From: an uncultured Acidimicrobium sp.
GTDB lineage: Bacteria; Actinomycetota; Acidimicrobiia; Acidimicrobiales; Ilumatobacteraceae
DNA length: 13,749 bases
Reading direction: 5' to 3'
Assembly (NCBI GenBank): GCA_903850275.1
Contig: CAINLH010000248.1
Location: 1 to 13,749 of the forward strand
Positions within the stretch are counted from its first letter, which is position 1, and each line of letters opens with the position of its first letter. Position numbers and translations under genes: made by a program. Below are positions 7,050-13,749 of this stretch, one piece after another. The notes beneath the pieces were generated by a model. That model searched no databases and was not told the DNA's origin. It saw only the letters and a program-made list of their open reading frames with translations.

Positions 7050-8837
7050 ATGCCTACACAACAGAACCGCAGTATCGAGTCCACAACGTTACGTACCCAT
7101 CTTTGTGCGAATTTGCGTGCAACCGATGTTGGCTCGACGGTAACGGTGTGCGGTTGGGTCGCTCGGCGTCGCGAGCATGGCGAACATCTGGCGTTTCTCG
7201 ATGTTCGCGACTATTCAGGGATCGTGCAATGTGTGGTTGACAATGCTGTCGATGTGCGCAGCGAATGGGTTGTCCAAATCACTGGAAAGGTTCAACCGCG
7301 GCCAGACGGTACCGTCAACAAGAATTTGTCAACTGGTGAAATCGAGCTTTCGGACTGCACGATCACTGTGCTTAATGCGGCAGAACCTCCACCTTTCCCA
7401 ATCGATGCTCGGGCGGACGACGTAGATGAAAATGTGCGCTTGAAGTATCGCTATTTGGATATACGGCGCGAACGGATGCAACGAAACCTTCGAATTAGAT
7501 CGAAGGTCAACTCGGCCATCCGCGGAGCAATGGAGGCTCAACAATTTGTAGAAGTTGAAACACCATTCCTTATGCCAAGCACGCCGGAAGGCGCCCGCGA
7601 ATTTTTGGTGCCATCACGGAAGGAGCCTGGCTCGTTCTATGCGCTTCCACAGTCACCGCAGTTATGGAAGCAATTGTTGATGGTCGCCGGTATTGATCGC
7701 TATTACCAAATTGCTCGTTGCTTGCGCGATGAAGACTTGCGAGCCGATAGGCAATACGAATTCATGCAGCTGGATGCCGAGATGAGTTTTGTCACGAAAG
7801 ATGACGTGTTGGCAGCCATTAGTAAAGCAGTTGTCGCTGCGGCTGAAGCAGTACTCGGCGAGACCCCGCCGCCAATCGAACAAATCACTTGGCGCGATGC
7901 AATGAACAGATTCGGTGTTGACAAGCCAGACATGCGTTTTGGCATGGAGCTTGTTGAACTTACTGCTGTATTCGCGGCTACTGAGTTCAAGGCTTTCTCT
8001 TCAGCAGCGTGCATCAAAGGAATCCGGGTTGATGCGTCGCTCTATCCAGAACAAGCTGCGTATGGCCGAAACAAACTTGATGCTCTGACGGATCGTGCAA
8101 AACAAATTGGAGCTAAAGGTCTCGTATGGATGAAGGTTGGCGAAGGACTTGCGCTTGATTCTCCGGTTGCAAAATTCCTGTCCGACTCCGAGCGGTCATC
8201 GCTGGTTTCGGCAATGGGTGCGCAAAACGGCGATTTGCTGTTGCTCGTGGCAGATGAGTGGGCAACGACCTGCGAGGTTCTCGGCACCCTTCGCAACGAT
8301 CTTGCCCGACCGCCCGTGCATGAAGGACCTTATAAGTACGTTTGGGTTATCGATTTCCCCCTCTTCGTTGGAATCAATGCGACTACGGGCAAGCCCCAAC
8401 CTGGACACCACCCATTTTGCCAACCTCACCCAGACGACATCGATCGTCTGGAGTCCGATCCCATGAGCGTCCGTGCACTCGCGTATGACCTTGTGCTGAA
8501 TGGCTGGGAATTAGGTTCTGGTTCAATTCGAATTCACGATCCCGAGATGCAACGTCGGGTTTTCAGACAGCTTGGTATTTCTGATGAGGATGCCGACAAG
8601 AGATTTGGTTTCTTTTTGCAGCCCTTTAAATATGGGGCTCCACCTCACGGTGGTTTCGCGTTCGGCACCGACCGACTGGTTGCCATTCTGGCCGGCGAAG
8701 AAAACATTCGGGAAGTGATTGCCTTTCCAAAGACGCAGTCGGGGAGTGACCCAATGACTAACGCCCCTACGCCTGTTAACCCCGCGCAGTTAAACGAGTT
8801 GGGTATACGGCTCTTGCCTCCACCGGCCAAGAGCTAA
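7050..8837 (+). CDS. aspS: Aspartyl-tRNA synthetase, bacterial type, predicted non-discriminating
   Basis: Class II synthetase of 595 residues charging tRNA-Asp. The N-terminal OB-fold anticodon domain is at about 15-115 (VCGWVARRREHG at 33-44). The catalytic core has RYLDIRR (134-140), ETPFL with TPEGAREFLVPSR (178-190), ALPQSPQLWKQLLMVAG (198-214), motif 2 RCLRDEDLRADRQYEFMQLD (223-242) and motif 3 GFAFGTDRLV (535-544). A GAD insertion lies at about 285-425, as in bacterial AspRS. In the anticodon domain it has His43 and Gly87 at what I align by eye as the positions of His31 and Gly81 of the non-discriminating Pseudomonas enzyme, which also charges tRNA-Asn with Asp for GatCAB. That specificity is inference. 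It starts 4 bp after hisS with only a weak ribosome binding site, so the two are likely cotranscribed. Confidence 0.97.
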   Translation: MPTQQNRSIESTTLRTHLCANLRATDVGSTVTVCGWVARRREHGEHLAFLDVRDYSGIVQCVVDNAVDVRSEWVVQITGKVQPRPDGTVNKNLSTGEIELSDCTITVLNAAEPPPFPIDARADDVDENVRLKYRYLDIRRERMQRNLRIRSKVNSAIRGAMEAQQFVEVETPFLMPSTPEGAREFLVPSRKEPGSFYALPQSPQLWKQLLMVAGIDRYYQIARCLRDEDLRADRQYEFMQLDAEMSFVTKDDVLAAISKAVVAAAEAVLGETPPPIEQITWRDAMNRFGVDKPDMRFGMELVELTAVFAATEFKAFSSAACIKGIRVDASLYPEQAAYGRNKLDALTDRAKQIGAKGLVWMKVGEGLALDSPVAKFLSDSERSSLVSAMGAQNGDLLLLVADEWATTCEVLGTLRNDLARPPVHEGPYKYVWVIDFPLFVGINATTGKPQPGHHPFCQPHPDDIDRLESDPMSVRALAYDLVLNGWELGSGSIRIHDPEMQRRVFRQLGISDEDADKRFGFFLQPFKYGAPPHGGFAFGTDRLVAILAGEENIREVIAFPKTQSGSDPMTNAPTPVNPAQLNELGIRLLPPPAKS

Positions 8838-8851
8838 TTCGGATAAACGGT

Positions 8852-10105
8852 GTGAATCACGCCGACGATCTTTTCTCTTCTGCGATAGCAGAGCGATTGC
8901 GTTCGCAGTCTCCGCTGGCGGCTCGGCTTCGGCCGAGTTCATTGGATGAGATAGTCGGACAACAGCATCTTGTTGCGATCGGCGCGCCATTACGGATCCT
9001 GATCGAGGCCGATCGCTTGTCGTCAGTCATCTTGTGGGGCCCGCCGGGTACCGGTAAGACAACCTTGGCCGAAGTTGTGGCATCTACAACGCATCGTGCT
9101 TTCGAGCGTCTATCTGCCGTTACTTCGGGTGTGAAAGATGTGCGCGAAGCCATTGAGCGTGCAACCGAACGTTTAGGCCAACACGGTCGTTCAACAATTG
9201 TTTTCGTCGATGAGATACATCGATTCTCCACTTCGCAGCAAGATGCGCTTCTTCCCTCGGTCGAAAGCGGAGTGATCACCCTCATTGGAGCAACAACGGA
9301 GAATCCTTACTTCGAAGTGAATGCACCGCTGCGCAGTCGTTCAACTCTCTTTAGGCTCGAGCCATTGACGGTTGATGACATCACTCAATTGCTGCTGCGC
9401 GGGGTGAAGGCAGAGGGCCTGACAATTCAAGACGATGCTCTTGCATTGTTGGCGCAGCGATCTGGTGGTGATGGCAGGCAAAGCCTCACGGCGTTGGAAG
9501 TTGCATGTGCCTTGGCGCGGCCTAACGATGTATCCATCGAACACGTTGAAGCCGCACTAGGCACCAGCGCATTGAAGTATGGACGTGATGATCACTATGA
9601 CGTGATATCCGCGTTTATCAAAAGTATGCGCGCAAGCAACGTAGACGCCGCAGTCTTTTGGTTAGCTCGTTTGCTTGAATCCGGTGACGATCCTTCATTT
9701 ATTGCACGACGAATGATCATTTTTGCGAGTGAGGACATCGGCATGGCCGACCCCCAGGCACTCGTTGTTGCAGTTGCTGCTTCCCAGGCTCTTCACGCAG
9801 TAGGACTTCCCGAGGCCCAACTGAACTTGGCCCAGGGCGCCGTGTATCTAGCCCGAGCCCCCAAAGGTAACCATGTAGCTCAAGCAATTTGGACTGCCCG
9901 TGACGACGTGCGAAATGGGGCAGATGTCGAAGTTCCTCCTCATCTTCGAGACTCCCACTATTCGGGAGCTAGTGAATTGGGGCATGGAGTCGGATATCAG
10001 TCACCACATAATGATGTTCGGGATGTGGAAAAGGTGGAACAGGACTACCTTCCTGCGCAAACTGAAGGACGCGCAGTTAGGCGATCGCCCTATTACCGGG
10101 GTTAA
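8852..10105 (+). CDS. rarA: RarA (MgsA) replication-associated recombination AAA+ ATPase
   Basis: Homologue of bacterial RarA and eukaryotic WRNIP1/Mgs1, clamp-loader-like ATPases acting at stalled replication forks; 417 residues. PLAARLRPSSLDEIVGQQHL (21-40) is the family's N-terminal signature. Walker A is GPPGTGKTT (63-71), Walker B IVFVDEIHRF (116-125), sensor 1 GATTEN (146-151), and RSR (161-163) carries the likely arginine finger. The C-terminal half is the tetramerisation region, with LKYGRDDHYDVISAFIKSMR (241-260), DPSFIARRMIIFASEDIGMA (280-299) and LARAPKGN (333-340). The GTG start at 8852 has a weak GGAT 7 nt upstream; starting here gives the usual N-terminal DLF segment before the AAA+ core. 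It lies 14 bp after aspS, and the stop codon lies in a perfect palindrome. Confidence 0.95.
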   Translation: MNHADDLFSSAIAERLRSQSPLAARLRPSSLDEIVGQQHLVAIGAPLRILIEADRLSSVILWGPPGTGKTTLAEVVASTTHRAFERLSAVTSGVKDVREAIERATERLGQHGRSTIVFVDEIHRFSTSQQDALLPSVESGVITLIGATTENPYFEVNAPLRSRSTLFRLEPLTVDDITQLLLRGVKAEGLTIQDDALALLAQRSGGDGRQSLTALEVACALARPNDVSIEHVEAALGTSALKYGRDDHYDVISAFIKSMRASNVDAAVFWLARLLESGDDPSFIARRMIIFASEDIGMADPQALVVAVAASQALHAVGLPEAQLNLAQGAVYLARAPKGNHVAQAIWTARDDVRNGADVEVPPHLRDSHYSGASELGHGVGYQSPHNDVRDVEKVEQDYLPAQTEGRAVRRSPYYRG

Positions 10106-10109
10106 CCCC
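10098..10109. repeat. Perfect 12-bp palindrome over the rarA stop codon
   Basis: GGGGTTAACCCC is fully self-complementary, with the rarA TAA (10103-10105) at its centre. As RNA it gives a short 4-bp GC stem with a UUAA loop. No T-tract follows, so it is not an obvious terminator. A GCGATCGC octamer, also present in the yajC-secD inverted repeat, lies just upstream at 10081-10088. Confidence 0.5.
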
Positions 10110-10126
10110 TTGCTGTCGAGATGAAA

Positions 10127-10132
10127 GAGGGA
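10127..10132 (+). promoter_or_regulatory. Shine-Dalgarno sequence for the small membrane protein gene
   Basis: GAGGGA lies 8 nt before the ATG at 10141. It supports this gene being translated and favours the first of two adjacent ATG codons (10141 and 10144). Confidence 0.6.
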
Positions 10133-10140
10133 TGTAGATC

Positions 10141-10392
10141 ATGATGAAAAGACTTTTTTGGTTTGCTCTAGGAGCTGTCGCGGGAATTTTTGGTCTTCGA
10201 TATGTCAAGGAAAAAGCGCGTGATGCCGCTGATCAACTAACACCCGCACAGATAGCAACAGATATTTTTGATGGTGCGGTCAAGTTGGTCAACCAAGGAA
10301 TCGAAATCGTACGCAATTTGCGCTCGGACGATGTTGAGACTTCAACTTCGGAATCAGACGTGATCTTCAACCAAGACCCAAACTCCCGATAA
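10141..10392 (+). CDS. Small single-span membrane protein of unknown function
   Basis: An 83-residue protein. A short basic start (MMKR) is followed by a glycine/alanine-rich hydrophobic segment at about 5-20 (LFWFALGAVAGIFGL). A charged amphipathic stretch follows (YVKEKARDAADQL, 21-33), then a probable helix to about 60 and an acidic, Ser/Thr-rich tail. The topology suggests an N-terminal membrane anchor with a cytoplasmic or surface helix. Actinobacteria commonly carry one or two tiny membrane proteins of unknown function (DUF948 and DUF6167 types) between rarA and alaS. Position, length and the N-terminal pattern resemble the DUF6167 type, but that is recollection, not a search. A good ribosome binding site, an uninterrupted frame and co-orientation with tight neighbours argue that it is a real gene. 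Confidence 0.75.
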   Translation: MMKRLFWFALGAVAGIFGLRYVKEKARDAADQLTPAQIATDIFDGAVKLVNQGIEIVRNLRSDDVETSTSESDVIFNQDPNSR

Positions 10393-10416
10393 ATAAAGCG
10401 GTATTGCCCAATTCGG

Positions 10417-10422
10417 TATAAC
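10417..10422 (+). promoter_or_regulatory. Possible -10 element upstream of alaS
   Basis: TATAAC lies in the 43-bp gap before alaS and is close to the consensus TATAAT. No clear -35 is seen at 16-18 bp. Transcription starting about 7 bp downstream would give a leader of only about 6-7 nt. The GAGG at 10429-10432 ends just 3 nt before the ATG, too close for a standard Shine-Dalgarno, so near-leaderless initiation is possible. This is weak evidence. Confidence 0.28.
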
Positions 10423-10435
10423 TAGACTGAGGTCA

Positions 10436-13066
10436 ATGTCTGGAAGTCGCCCCGCTATATCAAGCGCAAATGATCTGCGTAAGGCCTTTGAGGGTTTTTT
10501 TGCGTCTAAGGCGCACACAGTTGTTCCTTCTGCAAGTCTTATCCCTCATGATCCAACGGTGTTATTCACCGTCGCAGGGATGGTCCCTTTCAAGCCGTAT
10601 TTCGTAGGCGATGAGGCAGCACCGTTTAAGCGCGCGGTCACGGTTCAAAAATGTACGCGTGCCGGTGGTAAACACAACGACCTCGATGAGGTAGGGCGCA
10701 CAAAACGACATCTTGTTTTCTTCGAGATGATGGGTAACTTCAGTTTCGGCGACTATTTCAAGAGCGATGCCATTCCATGGGCTTGGGAGTTAGTCACCGA
10801 AGTTTTTGGTTTCGATGGCGATCGATTGTGGATCACCGTTCACGAGAGCGATGACGAGGCCGAACAAATCTGGCACGAAGTAGTAGGCGTTCCAATGAGT
10901 CGAATTCAGCGGCTCGGTGATGAGGATAATTTCTGGCAAATGGGAGATGCTGGTCCATGTGGCCCATGTTCCGAAATTCATATCGACCGGGGACCAGCTT
11001 TTGGTCCGGAGGGTGGGCCGCTCCACGATCCACACGGAGATCGTTATATGGAGTTCTGGAACTTGGTGTTCATGCAATACAACCAATCGAAGGACGGAAG
11101 TCGTACGCCGCTTCCAAAGCCATCGATTGACACAGGTGCTGGTCTAGAGCGAATCCTTGCACTAATGCAAGGCACCGATTCCGTATGGGAAACAGACGTG
11201 CTCTTTCCGATGATTGAAAGTGCACAGTCGCTGACGTCAAAGAAATACAAGATTGGTGATTACGACGACCGAGATAGTTTCAGCCTTCGAGTACTTGCCG
11301 AGCATGCCCGTTCTTCAATGATGCTGGTAAACGATGGGGTTTTCCCCTCCAATGAGAATCGCGGCTATGTATTGCGTCGCATCATCAGACGCGCCGTTCG
11401 GCACGCTTATCTCTTAGGCACCGAGAAACTGGTCATGCCAACGCTCGCCGAAACCGCCATTTCCGTCATGTCTGGCGCATATCCCGACCTCTTGGCCAAT
11501 AAAGATTTCATAGTCAATGTTCTCTCGCGCGAAGAGGAACGTTTTCGGCAAACGCTAAAAACTGGTCTCACAATTTTGGAAGGCGAGCTGTCTGCTGGTG
11601 CCAAGACAATGAGCGGCACGACAGCCTTTACCTTGCACGACACTTATGGCTTCCCAATTGAGCTCACTCAAGAAATCGCCGGCGAGAGAAGCGTCCTGGT
11701 TGATGTCGCTGGTTTTAGTAAAGAAATGCAGGAGCAACGCGATCGTGCAAAGAGCGCGCGCAAGGGATCATCGGTAAGCGCTGCCACGGTTGATTCGTAT
11801 CGCGAAGTAATGGAGCAGTTCGGCACTACGAATTTTGTTGGATATGTAAGTAATCAGTGCGAAGCAACGGTCTTGGCCGTGTTGCAAAATGTTGAAGCAG
11901 GGCCTGGAATCGTCGAAGTATTCCTTGATGTTTCACCTTTCTATGCCGAGAGCGGTGGACAAGTTGGCGATACGGGAACCATCCGAACAGAGAGTGGCGA
12001 AGTGCAGGTACTTGACACAACGTTTGCTCTGCCGGGATTGCGTCGACATACCTGTTCGATCGTCAGCGGAGATATTGAGGTCGGTCAGAGCGCGAAGGCT
12101 TCAATCAATGTGGTTGCTCGGGATGCCACGCGTCGCAACCACACCGCAACACACATGTTGCATTGGGCGCTCCGTCAAGTTCTTGGCGAACATGTGAAAC
12201 AGGCCGGATCACACGTTTCTCCCGATCGATTACGTTTCGACTTCAGCCATTACGCACCTGTTAGTGCCAGCGAGATAGAGGAAATCGAGCGTTTGACCAA
12301 CGAGCAACTATTCGCCAACGGTCCGGTACGTGCATATGAAACTTCTAAAGACGAAGCAACCGCTGCGGGTGCAATAGCTTTCTTTGGCGATAAGTACGGT
12401 GACATCGTTCGTGTATTGGAAGCAGGCGTTTCCGTGGAACTTTGTGGCGGCACTCATGTTGGCGCTTTGGGCGACATCGGAATGGTCAAAGTGGTGACGG
12501 AGTCATCAATCGGCTCCAACCTCAGACGAATAGAAGCTGTAACTGGTGCGAATGCCGTTGAATACGTACTTGCTCATCACCGCACGCTTACTGCCGCCGC
12601 ATCGTTGCTCGGGGCTCAGCCTTCCGAATTGGTCTCAGCAATACAACGAAAAATTGACGAAAGCAAAGCACTTGGCGAGGAACTCAGGTCGTTGAGATCA
12701 GCGCAAGCCACTTCGCGTGCATCGGAGATGGCTGCTTCAGCACAAGGCGGTGTAGTGGTCTCTCGAGTAGATGGCGTGACGCCAAATGACTTACGCGAAC
12801 TAGCTCTAGCAATCCGTCAAAATGCGGCTATTAAAATTGTTGTGTTAGGCGGCGTAACCGATACGGGCGGGGTTGCACTCGTCGCAACCGTTTCGTCTGA
12901 TGTGTCCGTAGCGGCCGGCGATCTCATTCGCGATGCAGCTAAGGCGGTCGGTGGCGGTGGAGGAGGCAAGGGCGACATTGCTACGGCCGGTGGCAAGGAT
13001 CCTTCGGCTATCGATGCCGCGCTCGAGCTTGCGCGCTCAGCTGTTGCAAAGGTGCTTTCCACTTAG
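10436..13066 (+). CDS. alaS: Alanyl-tRNA synthetase
   Basis: Class II synthetase of 876 residues charging tRNA-Ala, with a full editing module. The catalytic domain (about 10-250) has VAGMVPFKPYF (46-56), motif 2 QKCTRAGGKHNDLDEVGRTK (71-90), FFEMMGNFSFGDYFK (95-109) and motif 3 around GAGLERI (234-240). A tRNA-recognition domain follows (about 280-450), with ENRGYVLRRIIRRAVRH (307-323). The editing domain (about 560-700), which removes mischarged Ser/Gly, keeps all four zinc ligands: His569 and His573 (HTATH), Cys670 and His674 (CGGTH). The C-Ala domain ends with the glycine-rich GGGGGGKGD (839-847) and GGKD. Length matches the family. The start at 10436 gives the usual N-terminal helix (LRKAFEGFF). 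alaS is followed after 1 bp by ruvX, a very common pairing. Confidence 0.97.
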   Translation: MSGSRPAISSANDLRKAFEGFFASKAHTVVPSASLIPHDPTVLFTVAGMVPFKPYFVGDEAAPFKRAVTVQKCTRAGGKHNDLDEVGRTKRHLVFFEMMGNFSFGDYFKSDAIPWAWELVTEVFGFDGDRLWITVHESDDEAEQIWHEVVGVPMSRIQRLGDEDNFWQMGDAGPCGPCSEIHIDRGPAFGPEGGPLHDPHGDRYMEFWNLVFMQYNQSKDGSRTPLPKPSIDTGAGLERILALMQGTDSVWETDVLFPMIESAQSLTSKKYKIGDYDDRDSFSLRVLAEHARSSMMLVNDGVFPSNENRGYVLRRIIRRAVRHAYLLGTEKLVMPTLAETAISVMSGAYPDLLANKDFIVNVLSREEERFRQTLKTGLTILEGELSAGAKTMSGTTAFTLHDTYGFPIELTQEIAGERSVLVDVAGFSKEMQEQRDRAKSARKGSSVSAATVDSYREVMEQFGTTNFVGYVSNQCEATVLAVLQNVEAGPGIVEVFLDVSPFYAESGGQVGDTGTIRTESGEVQVLDTTFALPGLRRHTCSIVSGDIEVGQSAKASINVVARDATRRNHTATHMLHWALRQVLGEHVKQAGSHVSPDRLRFDFSHYAPVSASEIEEIERLTNEQLFANGPVRAYETSKDEATAAGAIAFFGDKYGDIVRVLEAGVSVELCGGTHVGALGDIGMVKVVTESSIGSNLRRIEAVTGANAVEYVLAHHRTLTAAASLLGAQPSELVSAIQRKIDESKALGEELRSLRSAQATSRASEMAASAQGGVVVSRVDGVTPNDLRELALAIRQNAAIKIVVLGGVTDTGGVALVATVSSDVSVAAGDLIRDAAKAVGGGGGGKGDIATAGGKDPSAIDAALELARSAVAKVLST

Positions 13067-13067
13067 C

Positions 13068-13508
13068 ATGCGAGCAGTCGGCATTGACTTGGGAAGTAAA
13101 CGAATCGGTGTATCAACCAGCGACGCCAGCGGCACTCTCGCATCTCCACATTCGGTAATTCAGCGAGGCGGGGCTCGTTCAGCAGACCACGATGCCATCA
13201 AGTTGGTAGTCGATGAGTACGAGGCTGAAGTCGTAGTGGTAGGCCTTCCCGTCAGCATGAATGGCCAGATGTTGCAGGCTGCGCAACTTGTGCTCACCGA
13301 AGTAGATCAGATTTCGCAGGTTGTTGGTGTACCTGTTGTTACTTTTGACGAACGCAAGTCCACAGTCACAGCCGACCACCTTTTGATGCAGAATGAGTTA
13401 AATGCACAAGAACGTCGGAAAATTATTGACAAAGTGGCCGCTGCGGTAATTCTTCAAGGATGGTTGGATCGTCGCAAGGAGCAAATGGCACAAGGTCAGA
13501 CACAATGA
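13068..13508 (+). CDS. ruvX: RuvX/YqgF family Holliday junction resolvase-like nuclease
   Basis: RNase H-fold protein of 146 residues, in the family described as putative Holliday junction resolvase (RuvX) and as pre-16S rRNA processing nuclease (YqgF). The N-terminal strand has the family signature MRAVGIDLGSKRIGVS with catalytic Asp7. VVVVGLPVSMNG (55-66) is the second conserved strand and loop. FDER (93-96) supplies the acidic Glu95, and IDKVAAAVILQGWLD (120-134) carries the last catalytic Asp121. The frame is open upstream to at least 12933 inside alaS, but the ATG at 13068, one base after the alaS stop, begins exactly at the family's conserved start. The nearest SD-like sequence (AAAGG, 13048-13052) is far upstream, so coupling to alaS translation is likely. 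The stop overlaps the next gene by 4 bp (ATGA). Confidence 0.93.
   Translation: MRAVGIDLGSKRIGVSTSDASGTLASPHSVIQRGGARSADHDAIKLVVDEYEAEVVVVGLPVSMNGQMLQAAQLVLTEVDQISQVVGVPVVTFDERKSTVTADHLLMQNELNAQERRKIIDKVAAAVILQGWLDRRKEQMAQGQTQ
13492..13496 (+). promoter_or_regulatory. Shine-Dalgarno sequence for the mltG-like gene
   Basis: AAGGT ends 8 nt before the ATG at 13505, inside the end of ruvX. It supports that start codon and coupled translation through the ATGA overlap. Confidence 0.5.
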
Positions 13509-13749
13509 TCGATCCTCTTTTGAGAAAAAAGAAGGAACACATAGAAATCGCGGAATCTTGGCGCGACGACCCATGGGACCATCCTTCGGCTCTTGCGTTG
13601 AAGTCTGATGTCGAAACCGATGTGGTCAGGGAGGAGTTGCGACACCTCTCTAGGCCCCTTGTATTGGCGGTACTAATTGTCGTGGCGGTTTCTCTGCTTT
13701 TCGGCGCGATAGGTCTGTGGTACTTGCACGAAGTCAATCCATCTGGTGG
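13505..13749 (+). CDS. mltG: MltG-like endolytic murein transglycosylase, N-terminal part (runs off the window)
   Basis: Only the first 81 codons are present; the frame is open to the window end. Residues 1-50 are hydrophilic and charged (RKKKEHIEIAESWRDDPWDH) and should be cytoplasmic. Residues about 51-73 form one hydrophobic span (LVLAVLIVVAVSLLFGAIGL), followed by WYLHEVNPSG. MltG (YceG family) is a single-span membrane enzyme that cuts nascent glycan strands, and its members have this N-terminal anchor followed closely by an NP.G-type sequence. The catalytic LytG-type domain is beyond the window. The call rests on topology, the NPSG after the span, and the widely conserved alaS-ruvX-mltG order in actinobacteria. 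The ATG overlaps the ruvX stop (ATGA). Confidence 0.75.
   Translation, partial: MIDPLLRKKKEHIEIAESWRDDPWDHPSALALKSDVETDVVREELRHLSRPLVLAVLIVVAVSLLFGAIGLWYLHEVNPSG

Noticed and set aside
8857..9285. 142-residue ORF on the minus strand
   Set aside because: It lies wholly within rarA, whose product has all the AAA+ motifs. The composition is that of a reverse-strand shadow with no recognisable domain.
12948..12974. GGTGGCGGTGGAGGAGGC repeat as a microsatellite or recombination site
   Set aside because: It encodes the normal glycine-rich motif of the AlaRS C-terminal domain.
12933..13067. Longer ruvX starting inside alaS
   Set aside because: The 45 extra residues have no family similarity and are the shifted frame of the alaS C-terminus; ATG 13068 begins at the family's conserved start.
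1..13749. Mobile element, CRISPR array, toxin-antitoxin or defence system
   Set aside because: Every gene is a core housekeeping type or a small membrane protein; there are no transposase, integrase, array-like repeats or composition shifts, and no gap exceeds 43 bp.

Overview
The window looks like a core chromosomal housekeeping segment of an actinobacterium, most likely of the class Acidimicrobiia. I infer this from moderate GC, the gene order, a SecD with the actinobacterial 'VDSYVVFFE' form of the TM4 motif and a Thr/Pro/Ser-rich linker in its extracytoplasmic domain, and a Rel enzyme of the bifunctional RxKD type. No database search was possible, so the class assignment is tentative. All genes lie on the + strand and are closely packed: no intergenic gap exceeds 43 bp, and three junctions overlap by 4 bp (ATGA or GTGA). 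No stretch of 300 bases lacks a gene.

Layout. Positions 1-504 hold the 3' part of tgt (tRNA-guanine transglycosylase), interrupted by an in-frame TAA at 271-273 although the same frame continues with an intact Tgt C-terminus. Next come yajC, secD and secF (542-3508), the accessory part of the Sec translocon, then relA/rel (3552-5786, (p)ppGpp synthetase/hydrolase). hisS and aspS (5783-8837) are two class II aminoacyl-tRNA synthetases. rarA (8852-10105) is a replication-associated AAA+ ATPase. A small single-TM protein follows (10141-10392), then alaS (10436-13066), ruvX/yqgF (13068-13508), and the start of an mltG-like gene running off the end (13505-13749).

The genes join protein export (YajC-SecDF), tRNA charging (His, Asp, Ala), tRNA modification (Tgt), the stringent response (Rel), replication-fork maintenance (RarA), the RuvX nuclease and peptidoglycan processing (MltG). 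The 4-bp overlaps at secD/secF, relA/hisS and ruvX/mltG suggest translational coupling. Strong Shine-Dalgarno sequences before secF and relA and weak ones elsewhere suggest mixed translational control.

I find no mobile element, CRISPR array, defence system, RNA gene or other sign of an undescribed system. The points most worth a second look are the nonsense codon in tgt, the inverted repeats over the yajC and rarA stop codons, the SecD linker, the predicted non-discriminating AspRS, and the small protein between rarA and alaS.
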